From Rhodococcus phenolicus (GTDB lineage: Bacteria; Actinomycetota; Actinomycetes; Mycobacteriales; Mycobacteriaceae), in NCBI RefSeq assembly GCF_001646785.1, contig NZ_LRRH01000043.1:31404-95403 (forward strand): DNA of 64,000 nt, in the 5' to 3' direction. Of this stretch, positions 8,117-18,748 are shown one piece after another (within the stretch, counting starts at the first letter, position 1; every line of letters begins with the position of its first letter). The notes beneath the pieces are model-generated. The model saw only the letters and a program-made list of their open reading frames with translations. It made no database searches and was not told the origin of the DNA. A program made the position numbers and the translations under genes.

Positions 8117-9502
8117 TCAGCGCGCGGGCGCAGCCGACGTGTCGTATCGTTCCGCGTTCGACGTGGACCGGCGCCGCCGGACGTTCGCCGCGCAGACCCG
8201 GGCCACCAGGGCGGGGTGCGCCAGAGTCAGCGGCGGATCGTAGAGTCCGCTGATCCGGAGGAAGCGGTCCGCGACCGCGGGATCGGTCTCGGCGGCGGCG
8301 AGAATCCTGTCGACGTAGGCGTTGCCGATCCTCACTCCCCACGGTCGTGGCCCCTCGACCTCCGGCAGCGCCAGGTCCGAACCGATGGCGAACTTCCACG
8401 CGGTCCCCACAGGCCGCACCGATGCACGGAAGAATCTGGATGCCACCCCGGAATCACTGCGGTCGAGGCACTTTCGCAGCGCGTGGGCCTCGAGGGCCGC
8501 GACGGTCATGCCCTGCCCGTACACGGGGTTGAAACTGCAGATGGCGTCGCCGAAGACGAGCAGACCGTCCGGGAACCTGCTCATGCGCTCGTAGTGCCGC
8601 CACTGGCTGGACGGGTAGCGGTGTCTCGCGACAGGACCGACCGGTTCGGCGCCGCGGATCGCATCGATCACATGCCTCGGCGTGAACTGCTCCACGAACC
8701 CGATCATGCCGGTGAGGTCGCTCGGCGGTTCCCGACCTGCCGTCCCACTCGCCGTGAACATCCACGTATCGTTCTCGCAGGCAAGCAGTCCCATCCCGGT
8801 CGGCCTTCCCGGTTGCGCACCGGCGAAGACCAGTTTCTCCCGCAGTGTCCCGGGCGGGATGCGCAACAATTGACTGCTGTACGCCACATGGACGACGAGA
8901 CGTTCCTCCTCGGGACGCCCGTAGCCGAGCCCCTCGAGAACCGCCGGTGTGCGGGCACCGCGGCCCCGGGCGTCGACCACGAGGTCCGCGGTGAGTGTCC
9001 GGGCGCGTCCACCGCTTCCCACGTGCACCCCGGTCACCCGGCGCCGATCGGCGGTCGCGGTGAGCTCGCCGGCACCGTGACCGTCGAGAATCGTGACGTT
9101 CGGGAACCCGCGCAGCCTGCTGCGCACCCGGCCTTCCAGGAACGGCCTGCTCGGCATGTATGTCGGGGGGCCCTTCCGCACGCTTCCCCCGCGGCCGAAC
9201 GTGTGCCCGCCGAGGGTCAGGTGGATTCCGGCCATGTCGCCGTACGCGATCCGGGGAACGCCGTCCGAGACCAGATCGTCGAGCAAGCCGGGGAAGAGCT
9301 CGTCCATGGCCTGCGCACCACTCGCGAGCAGCAGGTGGGCGTGATAACCCTGCGGCACGCCCCGCCGGTTCCCGGCTCCGGCGGGAAGCACGTCCCGCTC
9401 GACCACGGTCACCGTGTCGTAGAACTCGGCCAGCGCCCGGGCTGCCAGCAGCCCGCCCATGCTGCCCCCGAGAACAACCGCCCGATCACCGATCCTGTTC
9501 AT
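8117..9502 (-). CDS. FAD-dependent oxidoreductase/monooxygenase
   Basis: A 461-residue flavoprotein of the PHBH/geranylgeranyl-reductase/halogenase-like superfamily. The N terminus has the FAD dinucleotide-binding motif VVLGGSMGGLLAARALAEF with ERD at the end of the second strand. A VDARGRG segment occurs mid-protein, and the second FAD motif appears as LLVFGDAICSFNPVYGQGMT. No membrane segment or partner gene is evident; it stands alone between the glutamate-synthase-like gene and dnaE1, with 114 bases to dnaE1. The substrate cannot be predicted. Possible roles are aromatic or polyketide hydroxylation or a reductase of prenyl chains. Confidence 0.85.
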   Translation of the reverse strand: MNRIGDRAVVLGGSMGGLLAARALAEFYDTVTVVERDVLPAGAGNRRGVPQGYHAHLLLASGAQAMDELFPGLLDDLVSDGVPRIAYGDMAGIHLTLGGHTFGRGGSVRKGPPTYMPSRPFLEGRVRSRLRGFPNVTILDGHGAGELTATADRRRVTGVHVGSGGRARTLTADLVVDARGRGARTPAVLEGLGYGRPEEERLVVHVAYSSQLLRIPPGTLREKLVFAGAQPGRPTGMGLLACENDTWMFTASGTAGREPPSDLTGMIGFVEQFTPRHVIDAIRGAEPVGPVARHRYPSSQWRHYERMSRFPDGLLVFGDAICSFNPVYGQGMTVAALEAHALRKCLDRSDSGVASRFFRASVRPVGTAWKFAIGSDLALPEVEGPRPWGVRIGNAYVDRILAAAETDPAVADRFLRISGLYDPPLTLAHPALVARVCAANVRRRRSTSNAERYDTSAAPAR

Positions 9503-9619
9503 GATCTTCGCCTCGCCACAACGCCGGAATGATTACGCATTCCATGCTGGGTGGGCGATCGTCGGAGCGCGCGAGTAGTGCACTACCCGAATGTCGAGTG
9601 CGGTGTCGCGCTCCCCCCG

Positions 9620-12600
9620 TCAGGTAGCCAGGCAGCCCGGACCGAGGAGCGCCTTCAGGTCGCCCATCAACGCCGACGACGGTTCCACCCGCAGACTGTC
9701 GTCGACCTTGAGCAAGGTGATCTTGCTGCCGGAGATCAGCCGCACGTGGACGTCCGAGGTACCCGGATGCCGGGTCAGGACACTCTTGAGCGCCCCCACC
9801 TTGTCCGGTGTGCACAGCCGTGTCGGCATCGAGACCGACAGCGGTTTGGCGACACCGACCTGCGAAAGGTCCGGAACCGCAAGGTCGTTGGCGATCAGCG
9901 AGATCCGGTCGTCGCGGATCGACACACGTGCCTTGACCAGCACCACCGAGTCCTCGACGACATCCATCCCGTACACCGAGTAGGACTGCGGGAAGAACAG
10001 CACCTCGATGCCGCCGGACAGGTCCTCGATCTGCGCGGACGCCCAGGCCAGACCGTTCTTGTTGATGCGCCGGTTCACCGAGGCGAGGATGCCGCCGACG
10101 GTGACCTGGTGGCCGTCCTTGACGTCGCCCTCGAGGATGGCCGGGATCTGGGTGTCGGCCTGCGCGGCGAGCACGTGTTCGATGCCGTTGAGGGGATGAC
10201 CGGAGACGTACAGGCCCAGCATCTCCCGTTCCAGGGCGAGCCGGTGCTTGGTGTCCCATTCCTCGTCGGGGATCTTGACGTTGAACACCGAGGTCACCGA
10301 TTCGTCGGCGTCCGCGCCGCCGAACAGGTCGAACTGGCCGATGGCCTCGGCCTTCTTCGTGCTCATCACCGCGTCGATCGCGTCGGCGTGCACGAGCATC
10401 AGCCCCTTGCGGGGATGATCGAGCGAATCGAAGGCACCGGCCTTGATCAGCGATTCGGTGACCTTCTTCGAACAGGCCAGAGTGTCGATCTTGCCGAGAT
10501 AGTCGGAGAAGTCGGTGAACGCGCCCTTCTCCTGACGGGCCTTGATGATCGACGCGACGACGTTCGCACCGACGTTGCGCACCGCGCCCATACCGAACCG
10601 GATGTCCTCGCCGACCGCGGCGAAGTCGACCCGGGAGGCGTTGACGTCGGGCGGGAGCACGGTGATGCCCATCTTGCGGCAGTCCGCGAGATACAGAGCC
10701 GCCTTGTCCTTGTCGTCGCCGACGGAGGTGAGCAGGCCCGCCATGTACTCGGCGGGGAAATTGGCCTTCAGGTACGCCGTCCAGAAGGACACCAGGCCGT
10801 AACCGGCGGCGTGCGACTTGTTGAACGCGTAGCCGGCGAACGGGAGAACGGTGTCCCACAGCGCGGTGATCGCCGCCTGCGAGAAACCGTTGTTCCTCAT
10901 GCCCTCGGCGAAGCCGTCGTAGGCCTCGTCCAGGATTTCCTTCTTCTTCTTGCCCATCGCGCGGCGCAGCAGGTCGGCCTGGCCGAGGCTGTACCCGGCG
11001 ACCTTCTGCGCGATCTGCATGATCTGCTCCTGGTACACGATCAGGCCGAAGGTGTCCTTCAGGATGTCGCGCAGCGGCTCCTCGAGCTCCGGGTGGATCG
11101 GCTTGACCTCCTGCCGATCGTTCTTGCGGTCCGCGTAGTCGTTGTGCGCGTTCATGCCCATCGGGCCGGGGCGGTACAGCGCGAGCACGGCGACGATGTC
11201 GTCGAAGCCGGTCGGCTGCATGCGTCGCAGCAGGTCTCGCATCGCGCTGCCGTCGAGCTGGAACACACCGAGGGTGTCGCCCCGCGCGAGCAGTTCGTAG
11301 GTCGCGTCGTCCTCGAGCGGAAGCGTGTCGAGGTCGATGTCGATCCCACGGTTCTCCTTGATCAGCTCGATCGCGTCGCCGATCACGGTGAGGTTGCGCA
11401 GCCCCAGGAAGTCCATCTTCAGCAGGCCGATGGCCTCGCACGACGGGTAGTCCCAACCGGTGATGATCGCGCCGTCCTGGGCGCGCTTCCACACCGGGAT
11501 CGCATCCATCAGCGGCTCGGACGACATGATCACCGCGCAGGCGTGCACGCCCGCGTTGCGGATCAGCCCCTCGAGGCCGAGAGCGGTGTCGTAGATCTTC
11601 TTGACGTCCGGGTTCGAGTCGATCAGCGCCCGAACCTCCGCGGCCTCCTTATACCGCTCGTGATTCGGGTCGGTGATGCCGGACACCGGGATGTCCTTCG
11701 CCATGATCGGCGGCGGCAGCGCCTTGGTGATCTGATCGGCGATCGCGAACCCCGGCTGACCGAACTGCACACGCGCCGAGTCCTTGATGGCGGCCTTCGT
11801 CTTGATGGTGCCGAACGTGATGACCTGCGCGACCTTGTCGGTGCCCCACTTCTCCGACGCGTAGCGCACCATCTCACCGCGGCGACGATCGTCGAAGTCG
11901 ATATCGATATCGGGCATCGAGACACGTTCGGGGTTGAGGAACCGCTCGAACAGCAGACCGTGCGGGATCGGGTCGATGTTCGTGATGCCCATCGCGTAGG
12001 CGACGAGCGAACCCGCAGCCGAACCACGACCCGGGCCGACCCGGATGCCGACCTCCTTTGCGTGGTTGATGAGGTCGCCGACGACAAGGAAGTAGGCGGG
12101 GAAGCCCATCTCGTTGATCACGCCGATCTCGTAGTCGGCGCGCGCGAGATATTCCTGCGGCGGGCCGCCGGGGAACCGCCGATCCAGTCCACGCAGCACC
12201 TCGTGCCGCAGAAAGCTCTCCTGGGTGTGCCCCTCCGGCACCGGGAAGATCGGCATGCGGTCGCGGTGCTTCCACACTTCCTCGTAGGACTGCACGCGTT
12301 CGCCGATGAGCATCGTGTTGTCGCACGCCCCGGGAACCTCCGAGTCCCAGATCGCGCGCATCTCCTCGGCGGACTTGAGGTAGTAGCCGTCGCCGTCGAA
12401 TTTGAAGCGCGTCGGATCCGAGAGAGTCTTCCCGGTCTGGATGCACAGCAGCGCCTCGTGGTTCTCGGCGGCATCCTTGGTGACGTAGTGGCAGTCGTTG
12501 GTCGCGAGCGGCCGGATGTCGAGCTTGCGGCCGATCTCGAGCAGGCCCTCGCGGACTCGGCGCTCGATGGACAGACCGTGATCCATCAGTTCGAGGAAGA

Positions 12601-13156
12601 AGTTGTCCTTGCCCCAGATCTCCTGCCACTTCGCAGCGGCCTCGAGGGCCTCGCGGTCGTGGCCGAGCCGCAGTCGCGTCTGGATCTCGCCGGACGGGCA
12701 GCCGGTCGTGGCGATGATGCCCTCGGCGTGCGCGGCGATGAGCTCCTCGTCCATGCGTGCCCACTTGCCGAGCTGACCCTCGATGGAGGCGAGCGACGAC
12801 AGCTTGAACAGGTTCCGCAGACCCGTCGCGTTCTCCGCGACCATCGTCATGTGGGTGTACGAACCCGAGCCGGACACGTCGTCGGACTTCTGGCTGCGAT
12901 CACCCCAGAGCACACGCTTGGTGTTGAACCGGGACTCCGGTGCGATGTACGCCTCGATGCCGATGATCGGCTTGATCCCGAACTTCGTGGCCGCGTTGTA
13001 GAACTCGCTCGCGCCGTACATGTTTCCGTGGTCGGTCATGCCGACCGCCGTCATCCCGAGCCGCTCGGCCTCCTTGAACAGGGGCCCGACCTTCGCGGCA
13101 CCGTCGAGCATCGAGTACTCGGTGTGGTTGTGCAGATGAACGAACGAGTCAGCCAC
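9620..13156 (-). CDS. dnaE1: DNA polymerase III alpha subunit (DnaE1)
   Basis: Replicative DNA polymerase of about 1178 residues, close to the usual length of mycobacterial DnaE1. The N-terminal PHP domain begins at once ([16 protein letters not shown]) and carries the metal-binding histidines used for proofreading in actinobacterial DnaE1. The polymerase active site appears around residue 412 as [10 protein letters not shown], with fingers motifs such as [17 protein letters not shown] further on, then the helix-hairpin-helix, OB-fold ([10 protein letters not shown]) and C-terminal domains. GTG at 13156 is preferred since GGGAG lies eight bases upstream; GTG at 13165 is also in frame. The roughly 90 codons further upstream in frame are Arg/Pro-rich and unlike the family. 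Confidence 0.97.
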   Translation of the reverse strand: MADSFVHLHNHTEYSMLDGAAKVGPLFKEAERLGMTAVGMTDHGNMYGASEFYNAATKFGIKPIIGIEAYIAPESRFNTKRVLWGDRSQKSDDVSGSGSYTHMTMVAENATGLRNLFKLSSLASIEGQLGKWARMDEELIAAHAEGIIATTGCPSGEIQTRLRLGHDREALEAAAKWQEIWGKDNFFLELMDHGLSIERRVREGLLEIGRKLDIRPLATNDCHYVTKDAAENHEALLCIQTGKTLSDPTRFKFDGDGYYLKSAEEMRAIWDSEVPGACDNTMLIGERVQSYEEVWKHRDRMPIFPVPEGHTQESFLRHEVLRGLDRRFPGGPPQEYLARADYEIGVINEMGFPAYFLVVGDLINHAKEVGIRVGPGRGSAAGSLVAYAMGITNIDPIPHGLLFERFLNPERVSMPDIDIDFDDRRRGEMVRYASEKWGTDKVAQVITFGTIKTKAAIKDSARVQFGQPGFAIADQITKALPPPIMAKDIPVSGITDPNHERYKEAAEVRALIDSNPDVKKIYDTALGLEGLIRNAGVHACAVIMSSEPLMDAIPVWKRAQDGAIITGWDYPSCEAIGLLKMDFLGLRNLTVIGDAIELIKENRGIDIDLDTLPLEDDATYELLARGDTLGVFQLDGSAMRDLLRRMQPTGFDDIVAVLALYRPGPMGMNAHNDYADRKNDRQEVKPIHPELEEPLRDILKDTFGLIVYQEQIMQIAQKVAGYSLGQADLLRRAMGKKKKEILDEAYDGFAEGMRNNGFSQAAITALWDTVLPFAGYAFNKSHAAGYGLVSFWTAYLKANFPAEYMAGLLTSVGDDKDKAALYLADCRKMGITVLPPDVNASRVDFAAVGEDIRFGMGAVRNVGANVVASIIKARQEKGAFTDFSDYLGKIDTLACSKKVTESLIKAGAFDSLDHPRKGLMLVHADAIDAVMSTKKAEAIGQFDLFGGADADESVTSVFNVKIPDEEWDTKHRLALEREMLGLYVSGHPLNGIEHVLAAQADTQIPAILEGDVKDGHQVTVGGILASVNRRINKNGLAWASAQIEDLSGGIEVLFFPQSYSVYGMDVVEDSVVLVKARVSIRDDRISLIANDLAVPDLSQVGVAKPLSVSMPTRLCTPDKVGALKSVLTRHPGTSDVHVRLISGSKITLLKVDDSLRVEPSSALMGDLKALLGPGCLAT

Positions 13157-13361
13157 GCGTGTCACTCCCGGAAAGTCAGTGGGCACCGACGAGTGTAGGC
13201 CCCCACGGCGACGCGTCCGGTGAGCCACACCGCGCCTGCTGCGGGTCCGCATCGCGGGCATGGCGACCGTCACACCTGCGGGTGGGAGCAGCCGCCGGCA
13301 TCGGGTTCGGGAGACCCTCGATTCGGGACGAACCCGGCGCCCCGGGTGGCCGGCGGCGACG

Positions 13362-14309
13362 TCACGACCGCTGCGAACCGGCGTTCTCGTCGACCTCGTC
13401 GCCGGCGGCCACCGCGCTGCGTCCGGCACGACGGGCGCGGATCAACGCTTCGGTGCTGTAGACGACAAGAGCCACCCAGATGAGCGAGAAACCGATCCAC
13501 CTCGACGCGGGCATGGCTTCGTGCAGCACCAGCACGCCCCACGCCATCTGCAGGCTCGGAGTCAGGTACTGCAGCATCCCGAGCGTCGCGAGCGGAACCC
13601 GCTGCGCTGCCGCCCCGAACAGCAGCAACGGCACGGCGGTGACGAGACCGGCCGAGACGAGCAGCAGCGCGTGGCCGGGGCCGTGCCCGACGAACGTGCC
13701 GGTGCCCGTCGCCGCGAGGAATAACAGATAGCCGACCGCGAACGGGACCGCGACCACCCCCTCCCCGGTGAGTGAGGTGCGCGGGTCGAGAGGCACGATC
13801 TTCTTGATCACGCCGTACAACGCGAACGACAACGCCAGGGTCAGCGCGATGACCGGCGGGCGGCCGTAGTCGACGGTGATGACGACGACCGCAGTCGCCG
13901 CGAGCAGCAGGGCCGCAATCTGCGCGCGGTGCAGGCGTTCCCGGAAGAACAACACGGCGAACAGCACACTGACCAGCGGATTGACGAAGTACCCGAGCGC
14001 GGTCTCGACGACGCGCCCGGAGGTCACCCCGTAGATGTACGTGCCCCAGTTGACGGCGATGGCGGCCGACGCCGCCGCGACCAGCGCCCAGGTTCGGCGG
14101 TCCAGTCCGCGCAACGTGCCGAGCTTCCCCATAACCGCGAGCAGCGACAGCATGAGCAGCAGCGTCCACAACACCCGGTGAGCGAGGATCTCGACCGCCC
14201 CCGCAGGTGCCAGAAGACCGAAGAACGCGGGGAACAGCCCCCAGGTCAGGTAGGCGCCGATCCCGCACAGGACTCCGACGTTGTTGGTACCACGGCCGAC
14301 GACGCTCAC
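13362..14309 (-). CDS. rarD: RarD-type EamA transporter
   Basis: A 315-residue integral membrane protein with about ten hydrophobic segments in two EamA/DMT repeats. The family signature [18 protein letters not shown] opens the protein, followed by [14 protein letters not shown] and [27 protein letters not shown], characteristic of RarD. Transport substrate is unknown in general for RarD. The polar C-terminal tail (residues after [13 protein letters not shown]) is cytoplasmic by the positive-inside rule. It starts with GTG at 14309 and stands between dnaE1 and a conserved hypothetical gene. Confidence 0.92.
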   Translation of the reverse strand: MSVVGRGTNNVGVLCGIGAYLTWGLFPAFFGLLAPAGAVEILAHRVLWTLLLMLSLLAVMGKLGTLRGLDRRTWALVAAASAAIAVNWGTYIYGVTSGRVVETALGYFVNPLVSVLFAVLFFRERLHRAQIAALLLAATAVVVITVDYGRPPVIALTLALSFALYGVIKKIVPLDPRTSLTGEGVVAVPFAVGYLLFLAATGTGTFVGHGPGHALLLVSAGLVTAVPLLLFGAAAQRVPLATLGMLQYLTPSLQMAWGVLVLHEAMPASRWIGFSLIWVALVVYSTEALIRARRAGRSAVAAGDEVDENAGSQRS

Positions 14310-14381
14310 CCGGTAACCCTATTCGCCCCTTCCGGGCCCGGTCGGACGGGACAGCGAGGTTCGCGCCGACGCGGCGGGTGG

Positions 14382-14747
14382 TCAGGCGTCGGGTTCTCCG
14401 TCGACGATCGTCGCATCGAGCACGCCGACGCTCACGCCGTAGGGAAGGAAGCGCACGGATCGGGTCGGATCCGTGTTGTTCTTGTGGGCGCGCAACGCGT
14501 CGAGTTCGGTGCGGTAGACCTGCTCGACCCGGGCGAGGCCGGCGGCGTCTACGGAGTACACCGCCCACACACCGTCCCCCGCGCTGCCCGTCGTCTCGGG
14601 TTCGGGAGCGCGATGCGGCGCCGATCCGCCCGGTTGTCCGAGGAATCGCACGAACTGGTCCTGCAGCTGACGGAACTGGTCGCCCGCTTCGCGAATCACG
14701 CGGTCGATGTCGTCGGGGTCGAAGCCGAACGGCCGGTCGTTGTCCAT
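14382..14747 (-). CDS. Conserved hypothetical protein, 121 residues
   Basis: A small acidic soluble protein starting ATG at 14747, with AGGAGG eight bases upstream, a strong support for the start. The N-terminal half is helix-rich and hydrophilic (DPDDIDRVIREAGDQFRQLQDQ), followed by a low-complexity stretch and a C-terminal domain beginning WAVYSVDAAGLARVEQVYR with alternating strands and helices. I cannot assign a family. It lies 64 bases downstream of the membrane-anchored protein gene on the same strand and may be co-transcribed with it. Confidence 0.7.
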   Translation of the reverse strand: MDNDRPFGFDPDDIDRVIREAGDQFRQLQDQFVRFLGQPGGSAPHRAPEPETTGSAGDGVWAVYSVDAAGLARVEQVYRTELDALRAHKNNTDPTRSVRFLPYGVSVGVLDATIVDGEPDA

Positions 14748-14811
14748 CACGGACCTCCTGACGGAGACGAGCCCGCCGGCGTGGCGGGGCCTGTCTCCAG
14801 TGTGCCGTGTC

Positions 14812-15471
14812 TCAGGGTTCGCCGTCGTCGGGTCCGGGAGCCACCACGTCCACCTGCTCGGGAAGCAGCGGCGACACCGCGAACCGGCCGGCCACCGCGT
14901 CGGCCGGCAGTGCCTCGACCGCACGCACCCCCGGTTCCGATCGGAGCGAGTGCAGCTGCGCGGGCGTTGCCCGCACGACGAGTCCGACGACGCACGCGCA
15001 GCCCGCCGCGAGCCGCGCCGCCGAGACCGCCGCGACCCGCGCAGCGCGATCGTCTCCGCTCGCGGGGATCTGCAACCTCGCGGCCGCGACGGCGGGCGCG
15101 CGGCGCAGCGCCTCCGGATTCTGCGGCACCGCGACCGTCACGAGCGGTGTCTGGACACGGTCGATCGGAACCCGGAACAGGAGCTGCGCGACACGCATGT
15201 CCGCTCCGGCCCCGCCGGTGAGTTCCGCGACGGCCCCGACGTCGATCGGCTCGGTGAATGACACGAGCGCCCACCGCGGGGCCTGCCTGCCGGCCGGGTC
15301 GTCGAGGCTCCCGGCGGCGCGGGTGAGGTAGTCGGCGACGAGTTCACCCGAGTCCGGCCCGAGGGCGTCGGTGCGCACCGACGCCGGTCGCACCGGCGCG
15401 CGCAGTCCCGCGAGGAGCACGGCGAGCACCAGCAGTGTCACGCACGCCCACGGCAGGACCCGGCGGATCAC
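14812..15471 (-). CDS. Membrane-anchored conserved hypothetical protein
   Basis: A 219-residue protein with one N-terminal hydrophobic segment (VLPWACVTLLVLAVLLAGL) that should anchor it in the membrane with the rest outside. The exported part contains APRWALVSFTEP and a Cys-containing hydrophobic segment (AAGCACVVGLVVRATP), with no catalytic motif that I recognise. GTG at 15471 lies nine bases after the stop of the RluD-type gene, implying that it belongs to the lspA-rluD operon. Function unknown. Confidence 0.75.
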   Translation of the reverse strand: MIRRVLPWACVTLLVLAVLLAGLRAPVRPASVRTDALGPDSGELVADYLTRAAGSLDDPAGRQAPRWALVSFTEPIDVGAVAELTGGAGADMRVAQLLFRVPIDRVQTPLVTVAVPQNPEALRRAPAVAAARLQIPASGDDRAARVAAVSAARLAAGCACVVGLVVRATPAQLHSLRSEPGVRAVEALPADAVAGRFAVSPLLPEQVDVVAPGPDDGEP

Positions 15472-15480
15472 AACGAGTGC

Positions 15481-16407
15481 TCAGGCATCGCGCAGCACGG
15501 CGAGCGCATGCTCGAGGTCGGCGGGGTACTTGCTGGTGATCTCCACCCAGTGGCCCTGCGTCGGGTGCGCGAACCCGAGCGAACGCGCGTGCAGCCACTG
15601 CCGCTCGAGCCCGAGGCGGGCCGCCAGCCGCGGATCGGCTCCGTACGTCAGGTCGCCGCAGCAGGGGTGACGCAGCGCCGAGAAATGCACCCGGATCTGG
15701 TGGGTGCGGCCGGTTTCGAGGTGGATGTCGAGCAGGCTCGCCGCCTGGAACGCCTCGACCGTGTCGTAGTGCGTGATGCTGGGCTTGCCGTCCGCGGTGA
15801 CCGCGAACTTCCAGTCGCTGCTGCGGTGCCGGCCGATGGGCGCGTCGATCGTCCCGCTGCTCGGGTCCGGATGCCCCTGCACGAGTGCGTGATAACGCTT
15901 CTCGATCGTGCGCTGTTTGAACGCCCGCTTGAGCACCGTGTAGGCGCGTTCCGAGGTCGCCACGACCATGACCCCGGAGGTCCCGACATCGAGGCGGTGG
16001 ACGATGCCCTGGCGCTCGTGGGCGCCGGACGTCGAGATCCGGAATCCGGCGGCGGCCAGTCCGCCGATGACCGTCGGCCCCGTCCATCCGACGCTGGCGT
16101 GCGCGGCGACCCCGACCGGCTTGTCGACGGCGACGATGTCGTCGTCGGCGTACAGGATCTCCATCCCCTCGACGGGTTGCGCCTCGATGGTCAGCGGCCG
16201 CGGCGGTTCGGGCAGTTCCACCTCGAGCCACGATCCCGCGGACAGGCGGTCCGACTTACCGGCGGCCGAACCGTCGACGACGACGGCGCCTTCCTCGGCC
16301 AGCGCGGCCACCGCGGTCCGCGACAGTCCGAGCAACCTGGCCAGTCCCGCGTCGACCCTCATCCCGTCGAGCCCGTCCGGTACGGGCATCGCCCGGGTTT
16401 CTCTCAC
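15481..16407 (-). CDS. rluD: RluD-type 23S rRNA pseudouridine synthase
   Basis: A 308-residue RluA/RluD-family enzyme that isomerises uridine to pseudouridine in RNA, most likely 23S rRNA. An N-terminal S4 domain (about residues 12-70, [25 protein letters not shown]) is followed by the catalytic domain with the family motif [12 protein letters not shown], where Asp near 140 is the nucleophile, and by [22 protein letters not shown] at 16407 overlaps the last base of the lspA stop (TAGTG), so translation is probably coupled; an AGGGAG site lies in the lspA end. It corresponds in position to Rv1540 of M. tuberculosis. Confidence 0.95.
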   Translation of the reverse strand: MRETRAMPVPDGLDGMRVDAGLARLLGLSRTAVAALAEEGAVVVDGSAAGKSDRLSAGSWLEVELPEPPRPLTIEAQPVEGMEILYADDDIVAVDKPVGVAAHASVGWTGPTVIGGLAAAGFRISTSGAHERQGIVHRLDVGTSGVMVVATSERAYTVLKRAFKQRTIEKRYHALVQGHPDPSSGTIDAPIGRHRSSDWKFAVTADGKPSITHYDTVEAFQAASLLDIHLETGRTHQIRVHFSALRHPCCGDLTYGADPRLAARLGLERQWLHARSLGFAHPTQGHWVEITSKYPADLEHALAVLRDA

Positions 16408-17006
16408 TAGCGTGCTCCCTTTTCGGTTTCCTCGGCTGCGTCCGTCTCGTCCCCTCTGCTCGCGCGGGACCCGTCCGGATCGATACCGAACACGGTGAGC
16501 GCCACGAGCAGGATCGCTCCGCACACGATCGCCGAGTCGGCGACGTTGAACACCGGCCACCATCCGACCGACACGAAATCCACGACGTGTCCCTGCAGTG
16601 GGCCGGGTGAACGGAAGATCCGATCGACAAGGTTACCGAGTGCGCCGCCGAGCACGAGGCCCAGACCCAGCGCCCACCATCCGGACTGCAACGTGCGGCC
16701 GATCTTGACGACACCGATGACGACGGCGATCGCGACGATCGTCAGCACCCAGGTCATGCCGGTCGCCATGGAGAACGCCGCACCGGGGTTGCGCACGAGT
16801 GTCAGCGTGACGGTGTCGCCGATGATCGAGATCGGATCGCGGGGATCGATGTTGGCAACGGCGAGAATCTTGGTGAGCAGGTCGAGCGCGAAGATCACGA
16901 CGGCCACGGACAGCAGCGCGATCAGCCGACGTCCTGCGGGCGCCGGAGCGGCGTTCGGCTCCGATCGGTCGGGGCTCGGTTCTTCGCGTGCGGGGTCGTC
17001 GGTCAC
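16407..17006 (-). CDS. lspA: Lipoprotein signal peptidase II (LspA)
   Basis: Membrane aspartyl protease of 199 residues that removes the signal peptide of prolipoproteins after lipid attachment. Four transmembrane segments are visible after a polar 25-residue N-terminal extension. The catalytic aspartates lie in [10 protein letters not shown] (near 128) and FNVADSAI (near 157), and the conserved NPGAAFS loop is near 73-79. GTG at 17006 is the most likely start. It is followed by rluD with a one-base overlap and is divergent from a lipoprotein gene, one of its likely substrates. Confidence 0.95.
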   Translation of the reverse strand: MTDDPAREEPSPDRSEPNAAPAPAGRRLIALLSVAVVIFALDLLTKILAVANIDPRDPISIIGDTVTLTLVRNPGAAFSMATGMTWVLTIVAIAVVIGVVKIGRTLQSGWWALGLGLVLGGALGNLVDRIFRSPGPLQGHVVDFVSVGWWPVFNVADSAIVCGAILLVALTVFGIDPDGSRASRGDETDAAEETEKGAR

Positions 17007-17072
17007 CGTGCCATCATCCCCCACACCGGCGACCGGACGGCCACCCCACCCGGCGTGGCTACCCTGGGTGGC

Positions 17073-18026
17073 GTGCCAGTGTTGTCCAGATTCGCGCCCA
17101 CGAGGCCCCGCGCTCTCGCTGCGGTCCTGTCCCTGACTGCCGTTGTTGCCGGGTGCAGCAGTTCCCCGGACGGGGCGGCGACCGTCGTCGGTCCCACATC
17201 GACCGAGGTCACGGTGCCGGTATCGGCGGTGACGACGACCGTCCTCGACCCGGGTGCCGAACCACGCGAGGTGGTGCGCCTGACACCGGCGCCGGACACC
17301 GTCCAGCACATCGATCTGACCACCAGCTCCCAGGTCTTCCAGCAGATCGGTGATCAGCCCCGGCAGGACTTCTCGTCCCCGGAGATCACGCTGCCGCTGA
17401 CCGCGACGGTCACGCGCGCGGTGTCGGATGCGGATCCCAGCACCGTCGTCGATCTGACACTCGGCGATGCCGCCTCCCCCGACGGCGCGCTGATGGCCGC
17501 GTTCGCCTCCGCGTCCGGGTCGGGTGCGGGTCTGACGATCGGGCCGAGCGGTGCCGTCAGCGCCCTGCGGCTGCGTCCGGCACCGGATGCGCCCGACGCC
17601 GCCCGCGCGGCGATCGAGCAGGCGTTCTACCAGGCGGTGTACCGGATGGTGTCGTTCCCCGACGTGCCGATCGGTGTCGGTGCGGTCTGGGAGATCCACC
17701 AGCAGGTGATGAGCGGGATCACCCTCGACCAGGTGAGCACGGCGACGCTGGTGTCGCGGGACGGCGATCGCATCACAGTCCGGGTGAGCATCGCGCAGAC
17801 GCCCCGGGACTCGGCGTGGGAGCTGCCCAACGGGGCGGGTCAGCTGAGCATCGACTCGTTCACGATGGCCGGGGACGGAGTCCTCACGATCGACCCGGCA
17901 CAACCGCTTCCGGTCGACGGCGATCTCACCCTGACCGGCGACCAGTCCTACAGCGACCCCGAGGGGACCACCGAGCTCGCGCAGTCCCTGACGGACCGGG
18001 TGCACTGGCAGGCCCCCCGCCCCTGA
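17073..18026 (+). CDS. Secreted lipoprotein, hypothetical
   Basis: A predicted lipoprotein of about 317 residues. A basic N terminus is followed by a hydrophobic stretch and the lipobox VAGC, with a Ser/Thr/Pro-rich linker after the cysteine. The mature part is mainly beta-strand ([43 protein letters not shown]) and resembles actinobacterial exported proteins of unknown function. Several GTG codons (17055, 17073, 17079) are possible starts; 17079 has a GGTGG site at good distance. It is divergent from lspA and ends before a shared terminator hairpin. Confidence 0.85.
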   Translation: MPVLSRFAPTRPRALAAVLSLTAVVAGCSSSPDGAATVVGPTSTEVTVPVSAVTTTVLDPGAEPREVVRLTPAPDTVQHIDLTTSSQVFQQIGDQPRQDFSSPEITLPLTATVTRAVSDADPSTVVDLTLGDAASPDGALMAAFASASGSGAGLTIGPSGAVSALRLRPAPDAPDAARAAIEQAFYQAVYRMVSFPDVPIGVGAVWEIHQQVMSGITLDQVSTATLVSRDGDRITVRVSIAQTPRDSAWELPNGAGQLSIDSFTMAGDGVLTIDPAQPLPVDGDLTLTGDQSYSDPEGTTELAQSLTDRVHWQAPRP

Positions 18027-18061
18027 ACCGCCGGGCGCGACATCGGTCGCGGAAACACGAA

Positions 18062-18087
18062 GGCCGGAGCGGATGTCCGCTCCGGCC
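18062..18087. terminator. Bidirectional hairpin terminator
   Basis: A perfect 12-bp inverted repeat (GGCCGGAGCGGA at 18062-18073 and its complement at 18076-18087) with a two-base centre. It lies between the ends of two converging lipoprotein genes, where a shared terminator is expected. It has no clear T-tract, which is common in high-G+C actinobacteria. Confidence 0.7.
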
Positions 18088-18118
18088 CCCGGCTGTTCAG
18101 GAGATCGACGCCCCTGGG

Positions 18119-18613
18119 TCAGGCGCAGGCAGGCGACTGCAGCGACGCCATGGCGACGATGCCGCACGCGCTGTTCTTCGACAGCTTCCACACGCCGTCC
18201 TCGGCGACGAAGTCGACGGTGCCGGTCGCGACCTGGTCACCGATCTTGGTTTCGATGCCGGCGGTGGCGGTGCCGTTCTCGTTGTCGTTCACGTCGAGGA
18301 CGGTCACCTGGGCACCGGCCTGCTTTGCAGCGGCCGCGACCTGGTCGATCAGGCCCGGGTCGGCGGCGGAACCCTCGACCAGGTCCGTCTTCTGGTCGGC
18401 GGGAACGGTCTCGTCGAACGCCTTCGCCAGCATGGCGTTGAGGTCTTCCACCGTCGGCACCGGCGGGTAGGCGGCCGTCTCGGCGGTGGTGGTCGTGGCC
18501 GTGGTGGTCTTCGCGGTCGTGGTCGTGCTGTCACCTTCGTCCGAGCTGCAGGCGGACATCGTGAGGGCGGCGGCCAGTGCCACCGTGGCAACGGTGATCT
18601 TGCGAAGCTTCAA
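18119..18613 (-). CDS. Mtb12-like low-molecular-weight antigen, lipoprotein
   Basis: A 164-residue exported protein with a lipobox (TMSAC) near residue 20 and a Thr-rich linker. The domain [18 protein letters not shown], then ending in [20 protein letters not shown], resembles the C-terminal domain of mycobacterial antigen Mtb12 (CFP-2); I judge this from remembered sequence. Two cysteines near the C terminus may form a disulphide. The start appears to be TTG at 18613, because GAAGGA lies about eight bases upstream and the signal peptide then begins with LKLRK; an ATG at 18682 would add a charged leader that does not fit a signal peptide. Role unknown. Confidence 0.82.
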   Translation of the reverse strand: MKLRKITVATVALAAALTMSACSSDEGDSTTTTAKTTTATTTTAETAAYPPVPTVEDLNAMLAKAFDETVPADQKTDLVEGSAADPGLIDQVAAAAKQAGAQVTVLDVNDNENGTATAGIETKIGDQVATGTVDFVAEDGVWKLSKNSACGIVAMASLQSPACA

Positions 18614-18748
18614 CTTGTCGTCCTTCTCGTTCTCGATCGTGCACGTGGTCGTGCTCGGGTCATCCAGCAGCGGATGCTCCACCGGGACAGCGGATCGGAC
18701 GCCAGCGTACCCGGCGGCGATAAGAACCCGATGAGAGCCGTGGAAACT

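Noticed and set aside
8052..8399. An extended N terminus for the glutamate-synthase-like protein
   Set aside because: It would overlap the FAD oxidoreductase gene on the same strand and has non-coding composition; ATG 8051 starts with a membrane anchor that fits the family.
9551..13198. A 1215-codon open frame on the plus strand opposite dnaE1
   Set aside because: It mirrors the dnaE1 codons and has no motif or start context, so it is a shadow of dnaE1.
13157..13429. An extended DnaE1 N terminus starting at 13429
   Set aside because: The added residues are Arg/Pro-rich, and DnaE proteins begin close to the PHP motif, which is found at once after GTG 13156.
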